Assembly: GCF_013426205.1 (NCBI RefSeq)
Contig: NC_089422.1
Coordinates: 682,001-746,000 of the forward strand
Direction: 5' to 3'
Length of the DNA: 64,000 nucleotides
DNA from: Metarhizium brunneum
Taxonomy: Eukaryota; Ascomycota; Sordariomycetes; Hypocreales; Clavicipitaceae
Below the pieces are notes generated by a model that was given only the letters and a program-made list of their open reading frames with translations, had not been told where the DNA came from and searched no databases. Made by a program: the position numbers and the translations under genes. Below, piece by piece: positions 21,726-33,017 of this stretch (the first letter of the stretch is position 1; each line of letters opens with the position of its first letter).

Positions 21726-24700
21726 GATTTCGTCCGACGACGTTTTTTGCCCCCGATCCAAGGGCTTTCGGCCCATCGCCTGCGTGCCTCGCGGCCACAA
21801 ATGCAGCAAGGCATCTCGCCACGGCCCATCCATCTCATCGCATGCCCCTTGGCCGCCCCTTGCGAGCCCTAACGAGACGGACCAAGGGCAGACACGCAGG
21901 CAAAGCATCGGACCGAAACGTCGGTGGCTCTGTCAGACATTCCCATCGTGATTTGTCTGCATTCCTCTGGAGCAAGGGCGGGATGGAAGCTCCGCGAACA
22001 GTCGTAGTCGCGCCAGGAGTCGTCTTGGTCGACCCCACGGCCAGAGTAGGGCAACGCTCTACGTGTGAAACTTTGTTTTGACATCAAACCATTGCCGGTA
22101 TGTGTCGGGCAGAGCAGGCCAAGTCAAACGCCGCGCCGGCTGCCCTTTGGGAATCCAAGGTGGAATGTCACTGGTTCATCTGATGCCTTCACGTGGGGCA
22201 TCGAGAGAGATCGGCAGAGGAGGCTGTCTCACTCGGCTCGACTCCCTCGTTCCTGACGGACTGGGAGACGCTCGGTACTAGCTAGGCCGGCCTAACTAGG
22301 AGCATGTACAAGGGGGGAAAAAATAATATGTCACTACGACAAACAAAAAATTACAACCGCAGGGCGGACAAAAGGGGTCTACCTCGACCCTCCATGGTGA
22401 TTAATCGTTTGTGGCGCGAATAGACTTTGGCGCCGACATTAGGACAGGTGCTAGCTACCTAGTTAGTAGCATCATTGCATTTGCCTCCGTTGACCTGAAT
22501 GCGTTTGCTGTCCAACCGGCCGGAATGGGAAATCGTGTAGCTAAACCACCACGACCCCGGCTACGAATCCGTGACGTCTGCCTGACCGCGCCAATAAGAC
22601 ACCACTGATGACCTCGTGCCGCCGCAGTGGCAATGCCGTCTGTACCGTGAGAATAAGAGCTTGTGAATACGAGCAGACGCACTACGGCAAGCTCTGCGAA
22701 TTCGACCGCCAGAGTGCAACCCTACTGTTTAGACTTGCTGCCGATCATGCTACAACGTCCACCAGCGACGTTGGCGGAAATACAAATTTCCAACCCGCAA
22801 TTCCAGTGTTTTGTTTCCCATGCTAATTCGCGAAAAGGGCATTCAGAGAAAATTCCCCTGCATACACCAAGCAGCAACTATATTAGCGCTGGGGCGTTGT
22901 TTGATAGAGCATGTCCAGCGCCCTGAGACTCGAATCTTATCCGCATTCCCGTTGCTGTTTTCAACGCCTAGTGTCAGTCCGCTCGTCATTGAAGGGATGC
23001 ATCTTGGAAGCTAGTCACAGCAAGGAGTGGCGAGAACTGCTCTCTGCCGCCAAGGCCAGGGGCAAGACGTGAGCCTCCATGTAACTTGCATCCACTGCAG
23101 CGATACTCAACACGGAGGAATGCATTGCCTCTTCTCAGCATGCTCACATAGACAATACCGAGCCAATACTAGTCTTGCAGAGCCGGAAGGCGCCGACCCT
23201 GCCGAGTCTGAGACAATCGTCCCTGGAATCTGCTAGTGCGCCAATTAAATAATGATTAGCGGGAATGCTAGGAAATCTAGTTTTGCCAAGATCCATTGAT
23301 GATGAGAATACATTGTTTACTCACTTTTTAATGTGATCCAAGGGTCTCACTCGTGCTTTGCGTTTATCAGAAAAAGTAGGAGGAATTGATGCCGCATACA
23401 ATCGCCTCACAAACCGCCGGTTACGGAAAAATCGTATACTTGTAAGCTAACAATCATTCTTTCTTATCTAAACTATGAGAGAATACAGAGCTCATTACCT
23501 GCCTGACTGCATTTGTCTTTTGCGTAAATTTACTATCCGCTGAAATATACAAAACCGCGGAGAACAAACAAACTGAAAATAATATTATATTTCGCTACCC
23601 TATACCTGAATTGCAAATCCACCTATGGCAGATCGTAGTCCTATCTGGCGGCACCAATTAAAACCCGTTCAATAGTCTCATTCATAATCAAACAACATTG
23701 TTTGACTGTCTCAGTCCAACTATTACACCAAGACAGCCCGCCGCGGCCGCCGCGTGCCGTGCAGAGGAGCAGGTGGTTCGCGTAGAATTGTTATGTCTGC
23801 AGCACGTAAGTAATCGTCTCATGACCCTGCTTCACGAGAATCATGTCTGATCGTCCCTGTGTCGATGAGTCTGGAGGCGCTGAAGAATTTGACGTGGCTA
23901 AACAGTAATATTGTCATCTGAAGCCTATTTTTTAATATCCAATCTAATAATAAACTTGATTAATATTAAAGAAAAAAATCAGAATTCCTTGCTTGAATAC
24001 AAGTGTTCACTTATCAGACGGCGAGGTCTGCAAGTTCCCTTGTCCCCGGTTTGCTGCTTGCAGCGGTTTTTGCAGTGGCAAAAGTTATGAAGCTAATGTT
24101 TCTTTTCTCTACTCCGGAATGTGGGTCTAACCATGGCTGTTTGTTTTCGCATTTCCAATCAGACTCGAACCCTTGCAGCTGAAGATAGGGGTATAAAGAA
24201 CAATTCTCGCCTCTCTACGCCTCCTTCCTAAAAGCCCCCCTCCTTTGATACGATAATGTTGCTACTGCTTATTTTGCACTGCTACTCCTCAGTATTCATT
24301 GGCCAGATTATCGACGGCATCTCAATTCTCGACTCTCACTTGATCCTTGTTCCTTTGGGCTCTTCGCAAATGTGACAACCGTCATCAGGTTTGATCGCTG
24401 AACCATGGAGCAAAAAGATCAAGTGATGGCGGCCGTTTTCTGAATTCCAGATATCCAACTTATAAGTATGCTCTTTTGCTTCTCTATGCCTGACGTCGAA
24501 CTGCTTACATCACGGCGCAAAGTGGCTTGGGACCATCTGTCAAATGGCGAATCAGTAATATGCCTTGAGTGCCTGGCATAGTGTCACGGATGAAAGCTAT
24601 GAATTGCATTGGACAGTGGACAAGACCTTATATTGAAGCTATCTCGCTGGATGACCTCTGGTATAAAAGCCCTGAATCATCCAGCTAGATAACTTCAATC

Positions 24701-26525
24701 CAAGGACTCGTCCGCTAGTCAATGCAATCCATACCTTTTATCCGTGACACATAGGTGTGCTGTTTTAAAGGCACACATTTTCTCGAGACTATTCCCACCT
24801 TACTAGGTTCTCAAGGATACAGTCCGTAGCAAATTATGTTTGATCACAGACAAACACGCTGTAGTATACTACAGTAAAGAACACGATAGCCAGGTACGTG
24901 ACTTGGTGGTTATCTATTCCCCCCCCCCGGATTTTGACCAAGCAATCATCAGATGCAAGTCAAATGTACCATGAAATCTTTTAACCCTTTGATACTATAG
25001 ATACAAGAAGGATACGATGACTTTCCTATCGATACTCACCGCGACTGTCACTACGACTATTGTACCTGGCCCTTGGGCCATGGATCGATAAGACGAAACG
25101 AAAGGATACTATAAACGACCGAATCGCCGATTTTTCTGATTATATGCGTGCCTTGATAACTCTGAACATAACGTCCTGTATAGACCCAACAAGACACCTC
25201 TTTATCACGCCGTCAATCGATTCTGTGGCCCATATGGCAAGTAATTTGACATACAATTCCCTTCCTATTACGAGACTGCAGTGAAGCATGCAAGATGAAC
25301 ATAGTCGGATGGCTCCGCAGGCGTAGCAAATGCACCGCTCGCCGTTCTTGGTCCCAACTCCCCCTGTACAGTTGCGTCGGTCTATATTAATATAGCAGAC
25401 TAGACGTAAGATTTCGCAGAAGAGCCGGCTCAAAAAGCTTAACTCTACTTGCTATAAGTTCCAGCTTGGGGAGAACTGAAGTTCAATCTTCGCTATATAT
25501 TAAACGGTTACAAATGAAAACCAAGGACCTTGAATATTAAAACTATTATTAACTAAAACATGATGCGCTAAGCATTTAGCCCCTGTTATAACATACGTTT
25601 AAAGGCTTTGATAATACCGAGGTATCGGCATTCCCACAGGAAAGAGGAGCGGAGAAGAGCAAAATCCAATGTGCGGGCCCAGATTAGACTAAAAGTAGAA
25701 ATCCCTCGAAACGAGGACGACTTGCCAAATAGTATAAACGGGAAACATGTGGCTCAGGAATGGATACCTGTTACCAGCTTCCGGAAGTATCCTGAAACCC
25801 GAAGACCAGCTATAAGACACGATAGGGCGAAACGGGCGGGAAACCAACTCTACTCCTCGTCTTTGGAATGTGCAACGACGACTCGCTTGAGTTTTTTGGA
25901 TCACTTGTCATATTATCCCACGTCCGAAGGAAATTCAGACAGTGCCTTTCTAACCCTAACCTTCTCAAGTAAGATAAACCTAGCAGATAGTGTTTATCTT
26001 CTAGCTGCTTTACTTTGCTATTACTCACAGCTTCCAATATATAACAAAGTATATATTTATAATATATAATATAGTACCTGTCCTTGGCCTGGTACAGCCC
26101 AATACTGTTTTAGATTTTACGCTTGCACGATACTTGTATTATGCGTGTAATTTTATTTGACTACAGAACGAAACAACTAAAAATTAATATACAATATTAT
26201 TCCTTTTTAACTAGCTCCTGAATATCTTACGCGCGTATTATAATAACTTACCATCTTTACTAGTGTGTTGAATATATCCGAAAGCTTTGTATTAAGAACT
26301 ATATAAGCTGGAGGGCGTTCTAGAACAACTTTCTTCTTCCAAGGCTCTATCATAGTCGTACTCAAAGCTATTCGACAAGACCTGCTCGGACATTGCAAAT
26401 ATCAGTCGGCGTTGGTATTACAAGTTGTGTCAGATCGTAAGTCTAGTTTAGCCAGGTTACAAGGCAAAGGCTCTCCGGACACGGAATCAGGTCCTTTGTA
26501 AGCTAACGTACATTATTCGGGGCAG
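21726..26525. other. Gene-poor, increasingly AT-rich island
   Basis: 4.8 kb with no intact gene. Up to about 23.2 kb the composition is ordinary; beyond that it becomes AT rich with TAA/TTA-rich stretches, as expected from old RIP or decay. It contains the hairpin element at 24581-24750. A 153-codon open frame at 25608-26069 has no recognisable motif and lies in AT-rich DNA, so I do not call it a gene. Confidence 0.5.
24581..24750. mobile_element. Hairpin element with 74-bp inverted arms (MITE-like)
   Basis: Two arms of exactly 74 bp (24581-24654 and 24677-24750) are inverted copies, about 80% alike, separated by a 22-bp loop. They begin GTGTCACGGAT and end ATCCGTGACAC. The flanking bases are ATA on both sides, a possible 3-bp target duplication, but too short to be sure. 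There is no coding capacity. The shape is that of a foldback MITE; an RNA from it would form a long hairpin. Superfamily not assigned. Confidence 0.6.
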
Positions 26526-29056
26526 TTGTCGCTGAAGCTCTTTACGATGCCCAGGAACCGCCGGATTAGCGATGCGACGCATCTTGTTGGGTCTCCAACG
26601 CCGGCCCATCATCCGTCCGAGGGATCAAAGAGCATACAATTAGGAAGCGAAGCACCCGGCGGAATGACAGGTCGATATGCTTCAGCCAGCACATGTGTTG
26701 CCCACAAGTCCATGTCTACTCCTCGTGCTGGGTCTGCCTTCAATGAGAAAACAAACGCGGGGACAGGAGTCTGTATTCTTTAGGCCTATCCATCGTTTAT
26801 ACACCCGAGCAGAAACGAACGGCCGACATCATATTCATCTACGGACTTGAAGGCTCTAGTAGGATAGCATGGTGCAAGAGCCGGAGTTTGGACACGTTTT
26901 GGCTGCGCGAGTGGTTGCCAATAGATGAAGACCAGCATCACGCCCGGATCTTCACCTTTGGACACAATGCTCAGGCTCGGTCTTCCAGTCAAACCTTGGC
27001 GCTGGGCATCGGCGACTTTTTCAAAAGCTTGCTTTATGACATGATTTTTGCCAGAGGCCTTGAAGGGGGAGATCTGCACTTGGTTGAGGCTGGTTCGAAC
27101 CACTTGCTGTCTCATATGCATTGTCTCAGCGCTCGCGAATTCTGGAACAGGTTCCTATAATTTCTGTGGCTCAGTCCATTGAAGGGCTTGCATTTAAAAA
27201 GGCACTTGCCCCTTTCCCTATCCCAGAATGCTTTTGCGCGGCTGGCTTTTGGCTAATCGCTGGCTCTCTTTGAGGCGTATTTAGACGCGCAGCTAGATTC
27301 GCGATATGCGCCTGTCATAAACTCTACCAAGGCCGTCGTTTCTCTCTCCGCACCTCATCTTGGCTCGGATTTGGTTCCGTATCTAAACCGAGTCCTCGCT
27401 GCTAGTTTTGGATCCACGTCAAAACAATTCGTTGAAGAGCTGGCCAAGCCGTCATCCTTTCTCCATACGGTAAACGAGCAGTTCCGACGCGTTGCCAATG
27501 GGGTTCAGATTTCCCCTTTTTTTTTTCGAAACTTTGGCATAATCCCTTGGGGTGTGTATGTTGATGTATCGCTTCCCTTCTTCGCCATGGAACTTGAATT
27601 AATTTGGTAACATGCCTAGTTGATTCTGGACTCTGAATCGGCAAGGCTCGGGTATCCTGGTGAGATTTCACGGTCGCTTCATGCAGACCACTACCAGGTG
27701 TGCAAATTTGAGACTCCTCAAGATCTCAACTATTGTGTCATTGTGGCGCCTTGAAACCTCTCGTTTCATCAATTACAACATCCATCGATCACGACTTTAA
27801 TCTATTTTGGGGTCGTCGGGCCCAGGGAGCATGCCAGTGGCTTCTCGATCAGGCTCATATTCACAAGTGGCTTTCAACTTCATCACATTCAGAGGTTCTT
27901 CCCCTTCACGAACGACCTGGGCGTGGAAAGTTTGTCATCGCGTCGTTCTTAGCACAACATCTCGAGGAGTCGAATGCTGGCAGTCATTCTTCTTCCGGGC
28001 TGGCGATGAATTTGAGCGGACAATGGCTGCGATAATCAGAGTCATCGCTTTGTAAATTACACAACAGCCCTCTTCCTTCCGTGAGGCCTTGGCGAATGGC
28101 GGCTACAAACCAAAAGACGCCGAATGGAGATCTATATGGAAAATATTGTTTGTGAAACTACTTTTTGAGATGGAATGCTGTCCACCTCTCTACTGGATAA
28201 TAGATGAGCGTTGGCAAGGCCAACTCTGCCAATCACCTCTTCGAGCTTCTTGGCTATCAAGATCTTGGTAACAAGTAGGTTGGACCAGAATTTGGCATCT
28301 GCTTTTCAACGGGCCTGTTCCAGGATATCTTATTGCATGTTGAGTTTCGGCAGTGACCCGACCGACATGAGCCTCTACGTCGAAGAGGAACTCAAATAAA
28401 ATAATTGGAAAGAGAATATCACTGAGAAAGTTGGTGAATAGGTTCTTGAACAAGCCAACCGCAACTTTCTTCGACTCCACTGGTTCTGGAGCGGCCAAAG
28501 GATTCTAACACAGAAACCGACATTGAAGAACGACTAAATAAACTTCCTCGGGGTACGGACTGATTGTATCAGCATATGGAAGAGAATAATTGCCGCACCC
28601 AACGGCCCTCTGATGAGAATCTCGCTCGGTGGTACACGGAAAAAGGCCCAACAGATCGTGAAGCCCAACAAAAGGGCTTCACCGATACGGGACTTGTTGG
28701 TTACACAGCCTGAACACGTGCCCGCCCGGGCAAGAGCCTCCTTCCTCTTAGTAACTCAGGACCTTTGACATCCTACGAGATTATTATTGAATTGGGCCCT
28801 TTTGCTCCAAGACCTCATAACGAGCCCTTGTCACACTCGGCAGCTGCTCATCTGCGTCATACGTACGCATCGAACAGATGCCCTAGCACCCGGTTTCGGG
28901 CGGATCCTCGACATTACTCAAACCACGAGTAGGCTATGTGGTTACTTTATAGCTATTCAAGATGACAACAAGATTGGTTCGATTCACCAGACGGCACGCG
29001 AGCACCTCACAGCGACTTCGTCTCTGCCACTTTCTTGGGCGCCGCCGCTGGCTTGA
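26526..29056 (+). pseudogene. NACHT-type NTPase pseudogene with N-terminal hydrolase-like domain
   Basis: Fragments of a fungal NACHT (STAND) protein run in order along the plus strand but in changing frames with stops between them. First comes an alpha/beta-hydrolase-like N-terminus: ADIIFIYGLEGSSRIAW and DTFWLREWLPIDEDQHHARI near 26800-26960, then a block ending in KQFVEELAKPSSFLHTVNEQ near 27250-27500. Next is GYPGEISRSLHADHYQVCKF near 27650-27710. The NACHT region follows: LFWGRRAQGACQWLL near 27800, a P-loop remnant LHERPGRGKFVIASFLAQHL near 27910-27970, and SIWKILFVKLLFEMECCPPL near 28130. The last block reaches IGSIHQTAREHLTATSS near 29020. At least five frame changes or stops are needed to read it, and the P-loop is altered. 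Intact relatives sense non-self or control heterokaryon incompatibility. Confidence 0.85.
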
Positions 29057-30272
29057 ATGAAAATGGAGACGAGCACCTATATCTCTTGACGCAGTTTTTC
29101 ACACAGTCATCAGTTCTTATCTTGACTTACGTGTAAGCTTCATTTGATCAGCTCAGAGTTTTCATTGAGGCGTCTCAGGCTTGATACACCTTCGAGGAAG
29201 CGGAAGGCCGAAGCTGTCCGCTGATCTGACTCTGCCGCTTGAAGATTAAATGATCTTCAAGTCCTGAAAAGTCAATATTGAGACTTGCTGAAGTTGCTTG
29301 AAAAGTTCGGGAACTGTCTAACTCAAGATCCGACCATCATTTATACCAGCATAGCGTCGTTTTAGCAGGGCAAGCAATAATGCTTTGTCCTGCTATAGGA
29401 TACTATATACATTATTCATTATATCTCTGGCTCACGCACAATGAACTCACTGATCTTGGGGGATAAACTGCGTCTAGAATTTTGCAATTGACTGTGTGTG
29501 TGGTTGGGGCGCTGGCCTAGCAAGCACCAGCCCATGAGAACAATCCTCATGATCATCATGACCTTTGATCTCATCGTGTTTCTTCATAACCTGCTTAATA
29601 GAGCCCCCATGATAGTTGATGCAAAAGACAATGCAGACCGGAAAGAAATTGTAGAATGACAATAATACCTACGCGCAAGTGCGCGCCCGGGCCCCAGAGC
29701 ATTGGTGTAAATCGCCTACCTTGTCGCAGACCGACTTGCCGCGACAACTGACTACTCAATCTTTTTGCGTTCTGCTTATCATTTGCCCATTCTACATGCC
29801 AGTGTCGATGGGCTTGAACCGAACACACCCGGACGCTTTCCAGGCCTCTCTGTCTCCGGCTGCTTACTGCGAAATGTATGGCGGTCTGGAGACTGGGGCT
29901 TAGGGTTAGGGTTAGTCTCACTAAACCCCTAGTGGGGCCTTCATGATAAGATAAGAGATAGTTTGACCCGGGGAAATCATCCCCCCCACTTCATCCCCCG
30001 TTTGCGACCGCCGAGCGACATTTCAACAAGGCGTCATATATATCTCTCGCGACACCATTTCTCCATTTCTTGGCGGAGCGGCAGTCTTGAGTCTAAATAC
30101 TCCATTGTTTGCCGACCGAATACCATCCCCGCCAAGCCCGGCATAATCCTAACGGCATAAGGCGCCCAGCGGCGACTGGTACGACCAGTGTCTTGTCGCA
30201 TTCGGCTAGCCCCAACTTCCACATTGACGGAATACCGTTTTGCACGGCCGTCTGCTGCCACTTCATCTAAAC
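29057..30272. other. Intergenic region with relic tail and telomere-like tract
   Basis: 1.2 kb between the NACHT pseudogene and the DUF255 gene. The first few hundred bases may be further decayed downstream sequence of the pseudogene. A 9-bp-arm hairpin (CTTGAAGAT..ATCTTCAAG) lies at 29238-29261. A TTAGGG tract is at 29900-29915. The last 300 bp are the promoter of the next gene. Confidence 0.5.
29900..29915 (+). repeat. Interstitial telomere-type repeat (TTAGGG)2TTAG
   Basis: TTAGGGTTAGGGTTAG, two and two-thirds copies of the fungal telomere unit, inside the chromosome and 358 bp before the DUF255 gene start. It is either a leftover of telomere repair or a telobox-like promoter element bound by Myb/TRF-type proteins. 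Confidence 0.7.
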
Positions 30273-32603
30273 ATGGCTGTATCGGAACTTACTGCTTCAG
30301 CGGTAGCTAGGGGTGCAATGGCAGTTGATTCGTCAGACGTTGTTCAGGGAGCAGCATCTACTCGACCGACTGCATTGCAGAATAGGGCGGCCTTCAGCAA
30401 GAGTCCCTTTGTTAGAGCCGCAGAAAACAGCCTGGTTAAATGGCAGATTTTGGACGCCGATTCAGTCGACCGAGCGAAGCGGGAGAACAAGCTTCTCTTT
30501 CTTCATATTGGATACAAGGCTTGTCACTGTATGTTCTCGAGTCGCGGAAACCATCCTGGACCTGAATGAGCAAGCTGACAGTTGACAGTCTGTCGTCTCA
30601 TGACTCAAGAGTCATTTTCAAACCCAGAATGCGCTGCCATATTAAACGAATCTTTTGTTCCCGTCATCATTGACCGAGAAGAGCGACCCGATGTCGACAC
30701 CATTTATATGAATTATGTACAGGCCGTGAGCAATGTAGGAGGCTGGCCGCTGAACGTCTTTGTTACCCCCAATTTGGAACCCGTCTTTGGCGGAACATAC
30801 TGGCCAGGACCTGGCACGTCGCGACAAGTTACGACCGAAAGCGAGGACGAGTCGCCCGACTGTCTAACGATTTTCAGAAAGGTGCGCGACATTTGGCATG
30901 ACCAGGAGACACGATGTCGCAAGGAGGCTTCAGAAGTTCTGGCGCAGCTTAGAGAGTTTGCCGCCGAGGGCACCTTGGGCACTCGAGGACTTACTGGTAC
31001 ACATCCCATCGCCACACCGAGCTGGAATATCCCTAGCAACCCGACTACCACAATTCGCGCCAGGGACAAGGATGCCCAGGTTTCCAGCGAGCTGGATCTG
31101 GACCAGCTGGAGGAGGCATACACGCATATTGCCGGAACGTTTGACCCCGTGTACGGCGGTTTTGGCCTGGCGCCAAAATTCTTAACGCCTCCAAAGCTGG
31201 CCTTCTTATTACATCTAAACACATTCCCCAGCGCTGTGCAGGATGTGGTCGGCGAAGCAGAATGCAAGCACGCGACAGAAATGGCCGTCGACACCCTTCG
31301 AAAGATCCGCGATGGCGCCCTGCACGACCATATCGGCGCAACTGGATTTGCCCGCTGTTCAGTCACGCCCGACTGGAGCATCCCCAACTTTGAGAAGCTA
31401 GTCGTCGACAATGCTTTACTGTTGGCCTTGTACGTCGATGCCTGGAGAATAGCTGGCGGCAAGGCGGACAGCGAATTTTACGACATTGTGCTCGAACTCG
31501 CCGACTACCTGAGCTCGCCCCCAATCGCCTTGCCCAGCGGCGGCCTGGCCACCAGCGAAGCCGCCGACTCTTTCATGCGACGCGGCGACAGGGAAATGAG
31601 AGAAGGGGCCTATTACCTATGGACCAGACGCGAGTTCGACTCTGTCGTAGACGCCTCCGGCCACGACAAGCAGATCAGCCAAGTCGCCGCCGCCCACTGG
31701 GACGTCCAAGAAGGCGGCAACGTAGACGAGGACCACGACCCCAACGACGACTTCATCAACCACAACATCCTGCGCGTCGTTAAGACGCAAGACGAGCTCA
31801 GCCGGCAGTTCAACATTTCTCCCGACACAGTACGCCAGCACATCCAGGCCGCCCGGAAGGAACTCAAAGCAAGACGGGAAAGGGAGCGAGTCCGGCCCGA
31901 GCTCGACGATAAGGTCATCACCGCGTGGAACGGCCTCGCCATCTCCGCCCTCGCACAAGCCTCCTCCGCCCTGAAGCCCGTAGACTCCGCCCGCAGCGAC
32001 AAGTACCTCCACGCCGCGGAATCAGCCGCCGCCTTCATCAAGGCCTCTCTCTGGGACGAATCGTCAAAGCTCCTCTACAGGATATACCGCGAGGGCAGGG
32101 AGACCAAAGGCTTTGCCGACGACTACACCTACCTCATCCACGGACTGCTGGACCTTTTCGCCGCGACAAGCGACGAGAGCCACCTCGCGTTTGCCGACGC
32201 TCTCCAAAGTAAGCCACTTCACCCCCCCTCCGTGCCAAACACACAAAACTAACGTGGCCTAGAAACCCAAAACTCGCTCTTCCACGACTCAGACTCTGGC
32301 GCCTTCTTCTCAACGACAGCCTCCTCGCCACAGGCTATACTCCGCCTAAAAGACGGCATGGACACCTCGCTGCCGTCGGTCAACGCCGTCGCTGCGTCGA
32401 ATCTGTTCCGTCTCGGCGCGCTGCTAGACGACGAGCGGTACTCAGCGTTGGCGAGGGGGACGGTCAATGCCTTCGAGGCAGAGATGCTGCAGCACCCGTG
32501 GCTGTTTCCAGGCCTGTTGGGCGGCGTTGTGACTGCGAGACTGGGGCCGCGGGAATCCGTTAGCGACGTCAAGTACAAGGTTGGACGGGAGAAGGCTGTT
32601 TAG
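30273..32603 (+). CDS. SPATA20/YyaL-like protein with DUF255 thioredoxin-like domain
   Basis: Three exons (30273-30528, 30589-32208, 32263-32603) give 738 residues; both introns (60 and 54 bp) are GT..AG and keep frame. The N-terminal third is the DUF255 thioredoxin-fold module: NSLVKWQILD, FLHIGYKACHFCRLMTQESF with a CxxC (Cys84 and Cys87, the pair brought together by splicing), and VPVIIDREERPDVDTIYMNY followed by GGWPLNVFVTPNLEPVFGGT. The rest matches the alpha/alpha six-hairpin domain of the family, with FGLAPKF, DDKVITAWNGLAISALAQAS and GFADDYTYLIHGLLDL. Bacterial YyaL and mammalian SPATA20 share this two-domain plan; the biochemical role is poorly known, perhaps redox linked. The ATG at 30273 is the first in frame. 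No signal peptide is seen. Confidence 0.92.
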
Positions 32604-33017
32604 CGTAGCGAGATATCCTCTGGCTGTTCAATGTTGGCACGGCGGCTGCGAACGCGCCACGCTCGTTCACGTCAGCTTGTTACAGGCCGGTCAACCAACG
32701 TATTAATCTAGGCGCAAAACGCATAATGCCGTGCGTCACGTATGAATGAATGCATTTATCGAGTGCATTTCGCATCTCGGACTTGGATCTTGGTAGCGCA
32801 GAATGTTAGCAGCCATTCTGAAGGCACCTGTCGCATTACTTGAGCCCAGAGCCATTCTGTCTGGGGCTCCTTCTGTGCCTCGTCAACCATGTGCCTTGCT
32901 TATTTATTTATTTTGCTTTTTCTCAGCTTCAACATTCACATACAGTAATCAGTTGAATTTTATTTCCAGGGTATCTATTCTACAATAGTTGCCGTTGTTC
33001 ACTAGTGAGCTTCGCCT
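32604..33017. other. Convergent intergenic region
   Basis: Shared 3' region between the DUF255 gene and the dynein light intermediate chain gene. No feature recognised. Confidence 0.5.

Noticed and set aside
22283..22294. Perfect palindrome TAGGCCGGCCTA
   Set aside because: Only 12 bp and not repeated in the window; no reason to call it functional.
24256..24375. 39-codon frame with a hydrophobic start about 60 bp after a TATAAA
   Set aside because: Short, in AT-rich DNA, with no cysteine pattern or family signature; not enough evidence for a peptide gene.
25608..26069. 153-codon open frame in the AT-rich island
   Set aside because: No recognisable motif; ends in TAT/AAT-rich low-complexity DNA; better explained as chance or relic.
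27085..27100. GGTTCGAACC, resembling a tRNA B box
   Set aside because: It is a palindrome within the NACHT pseudogene, with no A box or cloverleaf around it.
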